From NCBI RefSeq assembly GCF_034377285.1, contig NZ_CP139715.1:1302001-1366000 (forward strand): a stretch of DNA of 64,000 nucleotides, in the 5' to 3' direction. The notes under the pieces are model-generated. The model searched no databases. It was not told where the DNA came from and saw nothing but the letters and a program-made list of their open reading frames with translations. A program made the position numbers and the translations under genes. Positions within the stretch are counted from its first letter, which is position 1. Each line of letters begins with the position of its first letter. This document shows positions 36,946 to 45,423 of the stretch, one piece after another. The stretch comes from Thalassobaculum sp. OXR-137 (GTDB lineage Bacteria; Pseudomonadota; Alphaproteobacteria; Thalassobaculales; Thalassobaculaceae).

Positions 36946-37827
36946 ATGGCCACCCTCAAGAGCAAGTTCCAGAAGGGCAAGCTGCTCACCGCACCCGGCG
37001 TGTTCGACGGCGTGTCGGTGCGGCTCGCCGATGCCATGGGCTTCGACGCGCTGTACATGACTGGATACGGCACGGTCGCCTCGCATCTGGGTCTGCCCGA
37101 TGCCGGCCTTGCCTCCTACCGCGACATGGTCGAGCGGGTGCGTACCCTGTCCGAACTGTCCTCCGCGCCGCTGATCTGCGATGGCGATACCGGCTATGGC
37201 GGGCTGCTGAACGTCGACCACACGGTCAAGGGCTATGAGCGCGCCGGGGCTGCGGCGATCCAGTTGGAAGACCAGGAATTCCCGAAGAAATGCGGCCACA
37301 CGCCGAACCGCAAGGTCATTCCCATCGACCAGGCGGCGGCCAAGATCAAGGTCGCGGCCGAGGCGCGGGACAGTACCGACTTCCTGATCATCGCCCGCAC
37401 CGACGCCCGGACCGCCCACGGACTGGACGAGGCGCTGCGCCGGGCCGACGCCTTCGCCAAGGCCGGTGCCGACATCCTCTTCGTCGAAGCTCCGGAATCC
37501 GTCGAGGAGATGGAAATCATCGGCAAGCGCTTCGACCTGCCGCTGCTGGTCAACGTGGTGGAGGGCGGCAAGACCCCCGTGCTCACCGCCGAGCAGTATG
37601 CCGAGATCGGTTATCAGCTCGCGATCTATCCGGCCGCCGGGTTCCTCGCCGTCGGACACGCGCTGAACTCGGTCTATTCCACCCTGAAGCGCACCGGCGC
37701 GTCGACCGAGCTGGAGGTGCCGATCGCCGATTTCATGACCTTCTCCAAGGCAATGGGCTTCGAGGACGTGTGGAAGTTCGAGCGCGACCATGCCGATCTC
37801 GAAACCAAGAGCCAGGCGGCCGAGTAG
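36946..37827 (+). CDS. isocitrate lyase / PEP mutase superfamily protein
   Basis: A 293-residue TIM-barrel protein of the ICL/PEPM superfamily. APGVFDGVSVRLADAMGFDALYMTGYG (about 16-42) is the conserved first block. CDGDTGYGG (about 84-92) supplies Mg-binding Asp residues. The key active-site loop is KKCGHTP (about 118-124), with the catalytic Cys as in methylisocitrate lyase and carboxyvinylphosphonate mutase. VIARTDAR-type IIARTDARTAHGL follows (about 148). Specific substrate (oxaloacetate, methylisocitrate or other) cannot be decided. It precedes the zinc dehydrogenase by 11 bp and is likely co-transcribed. Confidence 0.9.
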   Translation: MATLKSKFQKGKLLTAPGVFDGVSVRLADAMGFDALYMTGYGTVASHLGLPDAGLASYRDMVERVRTLSELSSAPLICDGDTGYGGLLNVDHTVKGYERAGAAAIQLEDQEFPKKCGHTPNRKVIPIDQAAAKIKVAAEARDSTDFLIIARTDARTAHGLDEALRRADAFAKAGADILFVEAPESVEEMEIIGKRFDLPLLVNVVEGGKTPVLTAEQYAEIGYQLAIYPAAGFLAVGHALNSVYSTLKRTGASTELEVPIADFMTFSKAMGFEDVWKFERDHADLETKSQAAE

Positions 37828-37838
37828 GGGGCGAAGCC

Positions 37839-38876
37839 ATGCGCGCGACCGTTCTGCACGGCATCGAGGATCTTCGGGTCGAGCCCCGGGATGAACGGCC
37901 GCTCGGCGAGGGCGAGGTCCGGGTGCGGGTCGAGGCTGGGGGCATCTGCGGCTCCGACCTCCATTACTTCCACCACGCGCGCATGGGCGACTTCCCGGTG
38001 CGCGAGCCCTTCGTTCTCGGGCACGAGGCGGCGGGGCGTATCGCCGAGGTCGGTCCCGGAGTGGAGGGCTTGGCGGTCGGCGACGGGGTGGCGATCAATC
38101 CGAGCCATCCCTGCGGCACCTGCGACTACTGCCGTTCCGGGCGGGAGAACCTCTGCGCCGACATGGTGTTCCTAGGCTCCTCGCGCCGGTTCCCCCATGC
38201 CCAGGGCCTGTTCGCGGAGACCTACGCCACCCATGCGCGGCAATGCGTGACGGTGCCGGCCGGGACCGATCCGGGTGTGGCCGCCCTGGCCGAGCCGCTG
38301 TCGGTCTGCCTGCACGCCGCCGGCCATGCCGGGCCGATGCTCGGCCGCCGGGTGCTGGTGACCGGGGCGGGTCCGATCGGCGCCCTGTGTCTGGTGGTGG
38401 CCCGCCTGGGCGGGGCGGTGGAGACGGTGATCACCGACGTGATGGACGAGCCGCTCAAGGCGGCGGAGGCGCTGGGCGCGACCCGGGTGGTGAATGTGGC
38501 CAAGACGCCGGACGGGCTTTCTGACCCGGCCCATCCGCGCGGGCGCTTCGACGTGGCCTTCGAGTGTTCCGGCAACCCGCATGCCCAGCGCTCCTGCCTG
38601 GAGGCGCTGGCGCCCGGCGGGTTGCTGGTCCAGGTCGGGACCTATGCCGACCCGAAGATCACGGTCGCGGCGGATTACGTGATGGTGAAGGAGCTGACCC
38701 TGAAGAGCTCGTTCCGTTTCGCCCGGGAATTTCCCACCGCGGTGGCGCTGCTGGCGTCGGGACGGATCGACACCGGTCCGCTGCTCAGCCACAACTTCCC
38801 GATCGAGGACGCGATGACGGCCTTCCGGACGGCGGCGGATCGAAAGCAGGCGATGAAGGTGCAGATCCGGTTCTGA
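37839..38876 (+). CDS. zinc-containing medium-chain dehydrogenase, L-idonate 5-dehydrogenase-like
   Basis: A 345-residue MDR zinc alcohol dehydrogenase. Catalytic zinc ligands are Cys37 (GICGSD), His62 (LGHEAAG) and a Glu; the structural zinc Cys cluster is CGTCDYCRSGRENLC (about 92-106). The Rossmann segment is VTGAGPIGALCLV (about 172-184). Length and the sequence KSSFRFAREFP fit L-idonate 5-dehydrogenase (sorbitol/idonate type). Co-directional and adjacent to the ICL/PEPM enzyme, so the pair may act in one sugar-acid route (inference). Confidence 0.85.
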   Translation: MRATVLHGIEDLRVEPRDERPLGEGEVRVRVEAGGICGSDLHYFHHARMGDFPVREPFVLGHEAAGRIAEVGPGVEGLAVGDGVAINPSHPCGTCDYCRSGRENLCADMVFLGSSRRFPHAQGLFAETYATHARQCVTVPAGTDPGVAALAEPLSVCLHAAGHAGPMLGRRVLVTGAGPIGALCLVVARLGGAVETVITDVMDEPLKAAEALGATRVVNVAKTPDGLSDPAHPRGRFDVAFECSGNPHAQRSCLEALAPGGLLVQVGTYADPKITVAADYVMVKELTLKSSFRFAREFPTAVALLASGRIDTGPLLSHNFPIEDAMTAFRTAADRKQAMKVQIRF

Positions 38877-38906
38877 GGGGGCGTGCCCGCGTCCGATCTT
38901 TCCCAG

Positions 38907-39021
38907 CCGTCATCCCGGGAGACCCCGGACCCGATCCGGGGGCGGCCCGGGACCTCGCTGGTGCTGCGGCCGGGTCCCGGCCCCGCCCCGGGTCGAGCCC
39001 GGGGACGGTCCGGGATGACGG
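38907..39021. repeat. 115-bp palindromic intergenic element with CCGTCATCCCGG ends
   Basis: The element starts CCGTCATCCCGG (38907-38918) and ends with its complement CCGGGATGACGG (39010-39021). The interior is GC-rich with nested GGGACC, CCCGG and GACCCCGGACCC blocks. It lies between the dehydrogenase and the convergent rsmD stop. Elements with TCATCCCGG-type arms are common alphaproteobacterial intergenic palindromes. Confidence 0.75.
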
Positions 39022-39038
39022 GGAGGGGGAGGGAGCGT

Positions 39039-39617
39039 CTATTCGCTCTCGTCGGACCCGTCCGACGCCCTGCCCAGCATCAGGATGCGCGCGCGGCCGT
39101 AGGTCCGCTCGTCCAGCACCTCGAACCCGTCCGGGATCTCAGTGCGCTCGCGCCTGTCGGTCTCGATCACCACCACCGTGTCGTCGCCGATCCAGCCGCC
39201 CTTCAGCGCCGCCGCCAGTGCCGGGACCCAGGCTTCGCTGCCGTAGGGCGGATCCATGAAGATCACCCCGCAGCCGACCAGCGCGCGTTCGTGCCAGCGG
39301 GTCGCGTCGCCTGAGCGCACCTGGGCGCGGCCGCCCACCCGCAGCTTCTCCACATTGGCCCGCAGCGCATCCAGGGCGGTCGGGTGGTTGTCCACCAGCA
39401 CCACCCGCTCCGCGCCTCGGGAGAGGGCCTCCAGGCCCATGGCGCCGGTGCCGGCGAACAGGTCGAGCACCACCCGGTCGCGCAGGACCGTGCCGAAGCG
39501 GCCGCTTTCCAGCATGCTGAACACCGCCTCGCGCACCCGCTGCGGGGTGGGGCGGGTGTCCAGGCCTTCCGGCGAGAGCAGGTTAGTTCCGCGGTGTTTT
39601 CCGGCGATGATCCGCAC
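39039..39617 (-). CDS. rsmD: 16S rRNA (guanine(966)-N(2))-methyltransferase
   Basis: A 192-residue class I methyltransferase modifying G966 of 16S rRNA. It opens [16 protein letters not shown], the SAM motif I is [20 protein letters not shown] (about 48-67), and the catalytic motif is DPPY in FMDPPYGSE (about 126-134). These are the RsmD hallmarks. Its first codons overlap the pseudouridine synthase gene end by 35 bp, so the two rRNA-modification genes are coupled. Confidence 0.95.
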   Translation of the reverse strand: MRIIAGKHRGTNLLSPEGLDTRPTPQRVREAVFSMLESGRFGTVLRDRVVLDLFAGTGAMGLEALSRGAERVVLVDNHPTALDALRANVEKLRVGGRAQVRSGDATRWHERALVGCGVIFMDPPYGSEAWVPALAAALKGGWIGDDTVVVIETDRRERTEIPDGFEVLDERTYGRARILMLGRASDGSDESE

Positions 39618-40704
39618 GGTTTCCGTCCTTGTTGCGTGGCGCGTCAGACTTGGCCGGACCGGGGCCGCCCTTGCCCTTGGCGGGCGTCGGCTTTCCGAAA
39701 GGGGGCTTCGCGGCGGCGGACTTCGCCGGGCCCGGCTTCCCGGAAACAGGCTTCCCCGGCGCCGGCTTGGCGGAGCCAGGCTTTGCGGATCCCGACTTTG
39801 CAGGCCCCTCTTTCCCGCCCGGCGGCTTGGTGCCGGTGCGTTTCGGCTTGGCCTTGGCCCGACCGGTCTCGTCGCCGATATCGAGGCCGAGCTGGCCCTT
39901 CAGCACACGGGTCTTCACCTCTTCCACCCCATTGGGTGGAATGTCGCCGAGCTGGAACGGGCCGTAGGAGATCCGCAGCAGCCGGCTGACGGTCAGCCCC
40001 AGATACTCCATCACCCGACGGATTTCGCGGTTCTTGCCTTCCTTGATCCCGACGGTCAGCCAGGAATTGGTGCGCGAGGCCTTGTCGATGGTGACGTCGA
40101 TGGCACCGTAGGCGACCCCGTCGATCGTCACGCCGCGCTTCAGTCCGGCCAGCGCCTTCTCGTCCAGCGGTCCGAAGACCCGCACCCGGTAGCGCCGGGT
40201 CCAGCCGGTCGACGGCAGTTCCAGATAACGTGCCAACCCACCGTCGTTGGTCAGCAGCAGCAGTCCCTCGCTGTCCAGGTCGAGGCGGCCGACCGTCACC
40301 ACCCGGGGCATGTCGGCGGGCAGCGAGTCGAAGACCGTCTTGCGGCCCTCGGGATCTCGGGCGGTGGTCACCGTGCCCCGGTCCTTGTGGTAGCGCCACA
40401 GGCGCGGCGGCTCGATCTTCGGCAGCGGCTTGCCGTCGACCACGATCTCGCTCTCGTCGGTGACGGTGACCGCAGGACTGTCCAGCAGCGTGCCGTCGAC
40501 CGCCACGCGGCCTTCGGCGATCCAGCGCTCGGCATCCCGGCGCGAGCACAGGCCGGCCCGGGCCAGGCGCTTGGCGATCCGTTCGGTCCCGCGCTGTTCC
40601 TCGAACAGGGCTTCCAGCTCGGCGATCGGACGCGGTGCCGGCCTGCCGGGGCGGCCGGCGGGCTTGTCTGAGGATCTGTCGGCGGGTTTGCGGGGTGCGT
40701 TCAT
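39583..40704 (-). CDS. RsuA/RluB-type rRNA pseudouridine synthase with long basic tail
   Basis: A 373-residue protein. An S4 RNA-binding domain (about 40-85, [22 protein letters not shown]) precedes the pseudouridine synthase domain with catalytic Asp in [15 protein letters not shown] (about 137-151). The C-terminal ~95 residues are a repetitive Lys/Pro/Ala/Gly tail, encoded by GC-rich imperfect repeats at about 39600-39870. This tail may bind RNA or be disordered. Overlaps rsmD by 35 bp. Target could be 23S (RluB) or 16S (RsuA); RluB-like length suggests 23S, uncertain. Confidence 0.9.
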   Translation of the reverse strand: MNAPRKPADRSSDKPAGRPGRPAPRPIAELEALFEEQRGTERIAKRLARAGLCSRRDAERWIAEGRVAVDGTLLDSPAVTVTDESEIVVDGKPLPKIEPPRLWRYHKDRGTVTTARDPEGRKTVFDSLPADMPRVVTVGRLDLDSEGLLLLTNDGGLARYLELPSTGWTRRYRVRVFGPLDEKALAGLKRGVTIDGVAYGAIDVTIDKASRTNSWLTVGIKEGKNREIRRVMEYLGLTVSRLLRISYGPFQLGDIPPNGVEEVKTRVLKGQLGLDIGDETGRAKAKPKRTGTKPPGGKEGPAKSGSAKPGSAKPAPGKPVSGKPGPAKSAAAKPPFGKPTPAKGKGGPGPAKSDAPRNKDGNRADHRRKTPRN

Positions 40705-40829
40705 CGTTCAGCGTGTACCGCGCGCGGGCGCGAACCGCAATGTTGCTGCGCACAGGGGCGTTGCTGCGCACAGGGGTAACGGGCGCGAGCGGCATGGACA
40801 GGCGCCGCCGCACGCCCTATCCAGGCCGG

Positions 40830-41282
40830 ATGAGCGCCCCGACCACCCCGATGGCCATCGCCCTGGAGCAGGCCCGGCTCGCCGCCGAGGCCGGCGAGGT
40901 GCCGGTCGGCGCGGTGGTGCTTGACTCGGCGGGCCGGGTGATCGCCCGGGCCCATAACCAAGTGGAAGCGCCGCCCGACCCGGCCGGCCATGCGGAAATT
41001 CTCGCCCTGCGCGCGGCGGCGCAGATCCTCGGCACACCGCGGCTGGTGGACTGCGATCTGGTGGTGACGCTGGAGCCCTGCGCGATGTGCGCCCAGGCGA
41101 TCGCCCATGCCCGCATCCGCCGGCTGACCTTCGGCGCCTACGATCCCAAGGGCGGCGGGGTGGAGCACGGTCCGCGCATCTTCACCCAGCCGACCTGCCA
41201 CCACCGCCCGGAGGTGATCGGCGGGGTGGAGGAAACGGCCGCCTCCCTGCTGCTGAAGGATTTCTTCGCCGCCCGGCGCTAA
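40830..41282 (+). CDS. tadA: tRNA adenosine(34) deaminase
   Basis: A 150-residue zinc deaminase that converts A34 to inosine in tRNA-Arg(ACG). Zinc ligands: His in GHAEILALRAAA (HAE motif, Glu as proton shuttle) and the two Cys in LEPCAMCAQAIAH (PCxxC). The tail GGVEETAASLLLKDFFAARR is the usual C-terminal helix. The ATG at 40830 gives normal length. Convergent with the ChaC gene, whose stop overlaps by 4 bp. Divergent from the pseudouridine synthase. Confidence 0.94.
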   Translation: MSAPTTPMAIALEQARLAAEAGEVPVGAVVLDSAGRVIARAHNQVEAPPDPAGHAEILALRAAAQILGTPRLVDCDLVVTLEPCAMCAQAIAHARIRRLTFGAYDPKGGGVEHGPRIFTQPTCHHRPEVIGGVEETAASLLLKDFFAARR

Positions 41283-41887
41283 TAGCCCAGGGTCAGGCGG
41301 GCGATTTCCTCCGTGGCGGCGGACGGTTCGGTCAGCGCGGCCAGCACCGCCTCCAGAGAGCGGTCGCGCAGGCCCATGGCGTGGACCTTGGCCACCGTCT
41401 GGCGCAGGTAGTCCGGGTTCGGGCCCGACAGCCCGTGGGCGCCGGCGACGATGGCCGCCTGCTGCTCCACCGTCAGGGCGCCGGCGTAGTCTGCCTCGCG
41501 CCGGTCGACGATATAGGTCACCGCCCGCTGCCGCCTGCCGCCGCCGAGATCGACGGTCACCATGCTGCGCCGGTAGACCGGGTAATGGGCGATCTCGCGC
41601 TCGTCGAGATAGGCCAGTGTCTCCGGCACGCCCGCCTCCGGCACCCGGTAGGCGACACCCCGGCAGGCGCCGCCGCGGTCGAGGCCCATCACCAGTCCGG
41701 GCCGTGCCGCCGTGCCGCGATGGTGGCGCGAGACCACGCAGAGCCGGCGCCGGTAGCCGCGCAGCAGCGCGTCGGCCCGCTCCACGTGGTGGAAGCCCGG
41801 CCGCCACATCAGCGAACCGTAGCCGAAGACCCAGATGTCGCCGGCCTCAATGCTGCCATCCTGGCCTGTCACGGTATGCGCATCCAC
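41279..41887 (-). CDS. gamma-glutamylcyclotransferase, ChaC type
   Basis: A 202-residue ChaC-family enzyme that releases 5-oxoproline from glutathione. The N-terminal WVFGYGSLMWRPGF (about 18-31) is the signature, and the catalytic Glu lies in YLDEREIAHYPVYRR (about 92-106). VDLGGGRRQRAVTYIVDRR follows. The start is GTG at 41887 with a GGGGAAGAG ribosome binding site. Convergent with tadA. It would control glutathione turnover. Confidence 0.9.
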   Translation of the reverse strand: MDAHTVTGQDGSIEAGDIWVFGYGSLMWRPGFHHVERADALLRGYRRRLCVVSRHHRGTAARPGLVMGLDRGGACRGVAYRVPEAGVPETLAYLDEREIAHYPVYRRSMVTVDLGGGRRQRAVTYIVDRREADYAGALTVEQQAAIVAGAHGLSGPNPDYLRQTVAKVHAMGLRDRSLEAVLAALTEPSAATEEIARLTLGY

Positions 41888-41948
41888 AACTCTTCCCCGT
41901 CGCGATCCCGATCCGTATTGTGCTCATCCAAGCACCTGGGCCCTGGTC

Positions 41949-43046
41949 ATGACCACCGCAAGCGACCCCATCGACCCTGTTTCCGATCGTCGCCCGCCGC
42001 CCGGGCGGCCGAGCCGCCGGCGATTCTGGGCGATGATCGCCTTCGCCGTCCTCGCCTTCGCCGCGATCGCCTGGAGCGTCGGCTGGGTGCTCCTGTCGAT
42101 TCAGCTTCGGGCGTCGATCGACGGCTGGATGGACTATCGCCGGTCGGTCGGCGACCGGCTGACTCATGGCGACCGGGAACTAGACGGCTTTCCCTTGCGG
42201 ATCCGCTTCACCTACGCGGATGTGGCCTGGGGCAGGACCGACGGTCAGCGCGACCTGATGACCGCGACCGACCGGCTGGTGATCTCCGCCCGGCCGTGGG
42301 AGCCGCTCACCCTGAAGCTCGACAGTCCGGGACCGGTCACCGGGTCCTGGCAGGCGCCGTCCATGTCGGTCGGGCTGACGGCGGCGAGCGCCGATGGGGA
42401 AATCAGCTTCGTGCCGGGGGCGCTGGACGATCTGGCGCTGGACCTGCGCCAGGCGGTGGCGGTCGACCGCGAGCGGCGGGTCATCGCCCGGGCCGAGCGA
42501 CTGGTCGTCGAGGCGGATCCCTCGCCCACGGACGACGGCAGCGGCCTCCCGGCCACGCTGCAGTTCTTCATCTCGGCCGATGCCTTGCAGCCGACCGATC
42601 TGCTGACCCCGAACCTGCCGTTCGAGGGACCGGCCGACGGCCGGATCCGCGCCAGCGTCCGGGGACCGCTGCCGATCTCGCTCGACCCGGCCTCGCTCGC
42701 CCTGTGGCGGGACGCGGGCGGCGTCGTCGACGTGGAGCATCTCGGGTTGAATTGGCGGCCCATGGACCTGACGGCCGACGGCACCCTGACCCTGGACGGC
42801 ATGATGCGGCCGGAAGGGGCGGCCTCGGCCGAGGTGCGCGGCCTGCCGGCGATGATCGACCGGGCGGTGGATCGCGGTCTGCTGGCGGAGGACGTGGCGA
42901 CCCTGCTGCGGCTGGCCACGGCGGCGTTCTCGCGCACGGGCAGCGAAGGCGGCTCGCCCTCGGTGCGCGCGCCGCTGACTGTGCAGGACGGCCGCCTGGC
43001 CATCGGGCCGTTCAAGATCCTGAAAGTGCCGTCCCTGGTCCGCTGA
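41949..43046 (+). CDS. DUF2125 family membrane-anchored protein
   Basis: A 365-residue protein with one N-terminal helix (about 27-49, RFWAMIAFAVLAFAAIAWSV region) followed by a large periplasmic domain, a bitopic anchor. The conserved ELDGFPLRIRFTY (about 79-91), mid-region repeats of beta strands and C-terminal DGRLAIGPFKILKVPSLVR fit DUF2125. Function unknown; the fold has been linked with lipid-carrier-like envelope proteins, but this is not shown here. The ATG at 41949 is used. Divergent from the ChaC gene by ~60 bp. Confidence 0.85.
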   Translation: MTTASDPIDPVSDRRPPPGRPSRRRFWAMIAFAVLAFAAIAWSVGWVLLSIQLRASIDGWMDYRRSVGDRLTHGDRELDGFPLRIRFTYADVAWGRTDGQRDLMTATDRLVISARPWEPLTLKLDSPGPVTGSWQAPSMSVGLTAASADGEISFVPGALDDLALDLRQAVAVDRERRVIARAERLVVEADPSPTDDGSGLPATLQFFISADALQPTDLLTPNLPFEGPADGRIRASVRGPLPISLDPASLALWRDAGGVVDVEHLGLNWRPMDLTADGTLTLDGMMRPEGAASAEVRGLPAMIDRAVDRGLLAEDVATLLRLATAAFSRTGSEGGSPSVRAPLTVQDGRLAIGPFKILKVPSLVR

Positions 43047-43076
43047 CCGATTTCCCGGCCGCGCCTCCGGGTGGCG

Positions 43077-44945
43077 TCAGCCGAGGGTGCTGACGGCCAT
43101 CCCGCTGGATGCCTGTTTGGCTTCCTTCTTCAGCCGGGCGATCACGTCCATCACCGTGTCGATCGGCACCTCGTTGCGGCCCGGCCGGAGGTTCAGGAGG
43201 CCGGCGCTGACGCTCAGCAGGCCGTAGCGGTTGAGCCGACCGTCGCGTCCCCGCATCTCCAGGAAGCCCCGTTCCCGCGTTTCGGCATCGTAGAAGCTCT
43301 CGACGTCGTGGGCGAAGCGCTGGATCAGGGTGGCGACCTGTTTCGCCACCAGGTCGGGATCGTCGGTGCGGAAGCCGACGAAGAAATCGTCGCCGCCGAT
43401 ATGGGCGACGAAGGCGTCCTGGGTCGCGGCATGCTTCTGCAGCAGCTCGGCGAAGAGCTGGATGGCCCGGTCGCCGTTGCGGAAGCCGTAGGTGTCGTTG
43501 AACGGCTTGAAGCTGTCGAAGTCGAAATAGGCCAGGACGATGCCGGTCTCCAGATCCTCCAGCGCATCGTTGACCCAGTCCCCGATGGAGAGGTTGCCCG
43601 GCAGCCGGGTGAGGGGATTCTGGTCGCGGGCGGCGGCGACGGTCTTCTCGTGCAGGACCTTGAGCAGCGCGGTCGAGCTCATGAACCCGGCATAGCGGCC
43701 GCGCTCCACCATCAGGATGCCCGGCGCGTCCGAGCGGTGGGCGAAGATCTCCAGGATCTTCTCGATGGGCATGTCGACGCTGGCGGTCGGGCAGGAGCGC
43801 ACCAGATCGCGCAGCGAGCGGCCGTAGGCCTTGTTCGCGATCAGGTCGCGGCCGAATGGGGAATAGGCGTAGCCCTTCAGGTCGGCATCGCCGACCACCC
43901 CGACGGGAACCCCGGCCTGGTCCACCACGGGGATCACGCTCAGGTCCCGGTGCTGGCGGAACATGTCGAACACCTCGACCATGGGCAGGTCGATGGACAT
44001 GGTCGGCAGCATCTCCAGATGGCCCTGAACCCGCGACTTGTCGGTCGACCGGTTGCGCCGCTCCCTTGCGTTGATGCCGGCGACGATCGGGTAGAGCGAC
44101 AGGACGTGATCGAGATCGGTGGTCGGCTTCTGGATCAGGTAGCCCTGGGCGTAGTCGAAGCCCAGATCCTTGCAGGTGCGGAAATCCGCCTCCGTCTCCA
44201 CGCCCTCGGCGACCATGGCGATGCCGAAGACATGCATGATGTCGACCAGCCGCGACAGGAACAGCCGGCGCTTGGGATCGGCGGAGACGCCGTTCACGAA
44301 ATACCGGTCGATCTTCACGAAGTTCGGCTGCAGCTCATGCAGCAGCCGGAGCCTCGAATACCCCTGTCCGAAATCGTCCAGGGCCAGACGGACGCCGGCG
44401 CCGGAGATCTGGTGCATAACCGCCAGGGCCTCGTCGCCGGCCACGATATCCTGGGTCTCTGGGAGTTCCAGGCAGAACCGGTCCGCGCTCAGTCCGCTGG
44501 CGGCGATGGCGGCCGCCATCCCGTCGATGATCGTGCGGCCGCCCGAGGCCAGCAGGCGGGCGTCGACGTTCAGGAACAGGATGGCGGTCCGGCTCGGCAG
44601 CTTCAGGAAGGCCTCGACCGCCTTGCGCTGCAGGCGCCGCTCGACTTCCTCCAGCACGCCATATGCGTGAGCCGTGTCGAAGAAGGCGGCGATGGAGGCG
44701 TATCCGGCCCGATCGACCCCGCGGAGCAGCGCTTCGTAGCCGAAGGCGATTCCGGTATCGATGTTGACGATCGGCTGGAACGCGTACAAAAGCGTGTTGT
44801 CGACCGCGTCGAGCAATCGCTCTGTGTCCTCGGCCCGGTCATTGCTCGGCGTGGACGCGTCAAGCGCCCCAGCGAGAAGGTCTGCGTCGGCTCGATGCAT
44901 CTGTCTCTCGTCCGCTAGGCTTGACGGTCTGGCGACATGAGACAC
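43077..44945 (-). CDS. EAL-CBS-GGDEF domain protein (c-di-GMP signalling)
   Basis: A 622-residue cytoplasmic protein in an unusual order: EAL phosphodiesterase domain (about 45-300), a CBS pair (about 315-430, SVDMPIEKILEIFAHRSD region), then a GGDEF domain (about 440-610). The EAL site looks intact: YEALLRG (about 69), NVDARLL, DDFGQGYSRL, VAEGVETEADFRT. The GGDEF motif is degenerate: HIGGDDFFVGF (about 513-523) with Asp in place of Glu. So phosphodiesterase activity is likely and cyclase activity doubtful. ATG at 44945 has AGGGA; 44900 is an alternative start. Divergent from the TIR-like gene. Confidence 0.9.
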   Translation of the reverse strand: MSHVARPSSLADERQMHRADADLLAGALDASTPSNDRAEDTERLLDAVDNTLLYAFQPIVNIDTGIAFGYEALLRGVDRAGYASIAAFFDTAHAYGVLEEVERRLQRKAVEAFLKLPSRTAILFLNVDARLLASGGRTIIDGMAAAIAASGLSADRFCLELPETQDIVAGDEALAVMHQISGAGVRLALDDFGQGYSRLRLLHELQPNFVKIDRYFVNGVSADPKRRLFLSRLVDIMHVFGIAMVAEGVETEADFRTCKDLGFDYAQGYLIQKPTTDLDHVLSLYPIVAGINARERRNRSTDKSRVQGHLEMLPTMSIDLPMVEVFDMFRQHRDLSVIPVVDQAGVPVGVVGDADLKGYAYSPFGRDLIANKAYGRSLRDLVRSCPTASVDMPIEKILEIFAHRSDAPGILMVERGRYAGFMSSTALLKVLHEKTVAAARDQNPLTRLPGNLSIGDWVNDALEDLETGIVLAYFDFDSFKPFNDTYGFRNGDRAIQLFAELLQKHAATQDAFVAHIGGDDFFVGFRTDDPDLVAKQVATLIQRFAHDVESFYDAETRERGFLEMRGRDGRLNRYGLLSVSAGLLNLRPGRNEVPIDTVMDVIARLKKEAKQASSGMAVSTLG

Positions 44946-45018
44946 AGAAATCCCTAATCAAACCTTAACGGCGCCGGTTGAGCTCAACGGTAATTTTTCG
45001 GAAAAGTTGCATCAAACA

Positions 45019-45423
45019 ATGGCTGACGACGTTACCTGCATCCACGTCATCTTCGATCTCGAACGCGAGCGGCTGACCGCTCGAAAATTTCTCCACGAGA
45101 TGGCGGAACAGAACTGGCCGGTGCAGGTGACGGGCGCATCAAAACGTGAGGATTTGGATCCCAGGGCCAAGGAGGTCGTGGTCACCGAACGGATGCGCGC
45201 GGCCAAAATCGGCCTGGTTCTGGTGACGCCGATGTCCGGGGTGAGCAGGAACGTCAACGAAGAGGTCAAATTCGCCAAACGCGCGAACCTGAATCTCGTG
45301 GGCGTGCTGCTTGCCGGATCGACGGCCCACACGAACCTGCCGGAGGGCTTGCACCGCTCCCGCGTGGTCGGCTGGGACTGGGGGGCCCTGAAGAAGGAAC
45401 TGATGCCGAAGCGCGACGGTTAG
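45019..45423 (+). CDS. TIR-like (MTH538/DUF1863-type) domain protein
   Basis: A 134-residue single-domain protein. Features resembling the TIR-like MTH538/DUF1863 fold are the central IGLVLVTP strand, the NEEVKFAKRANLNLVGVLLAG helix-strand (VNxEI-like motif with a Glu), LPEGL and VVGWDWGALKKEL at the end. No other domain is fused. The nearest partner is the divergent EAL-CBS-GGDEF gene; no ThsA- or NADase-type effector is next to it. The ATG at 45019 is chosen; an upstream TTG at 45007 is less likely. Confidence 0.65.
   Translation: MADDVTCIHVIFDLERERLTARKFLHEMAEQNWPVQVTGASKREDLDPRAKEVVVTERMRAAKIGLVLVTPMSGVSRNVNEEVKFAKRANLNLVGVLLAGSTAHTNLPEGLHRSRVVGWDWGALKKELMPKRDG

Noticed and set aside
41087-43093. 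668-residue plus-strand frame spanning the ChaC and DUF2125 genes
   Set aside because: It crosses two well-supported genes in another frame and has typical high-GC shadow composition.
45019-45423. Thoeris-type defence system
   Set aside because: Only a TIR-like protein is present; no ThsA-like or other effector lies nearby, so a defence system is not claimed.
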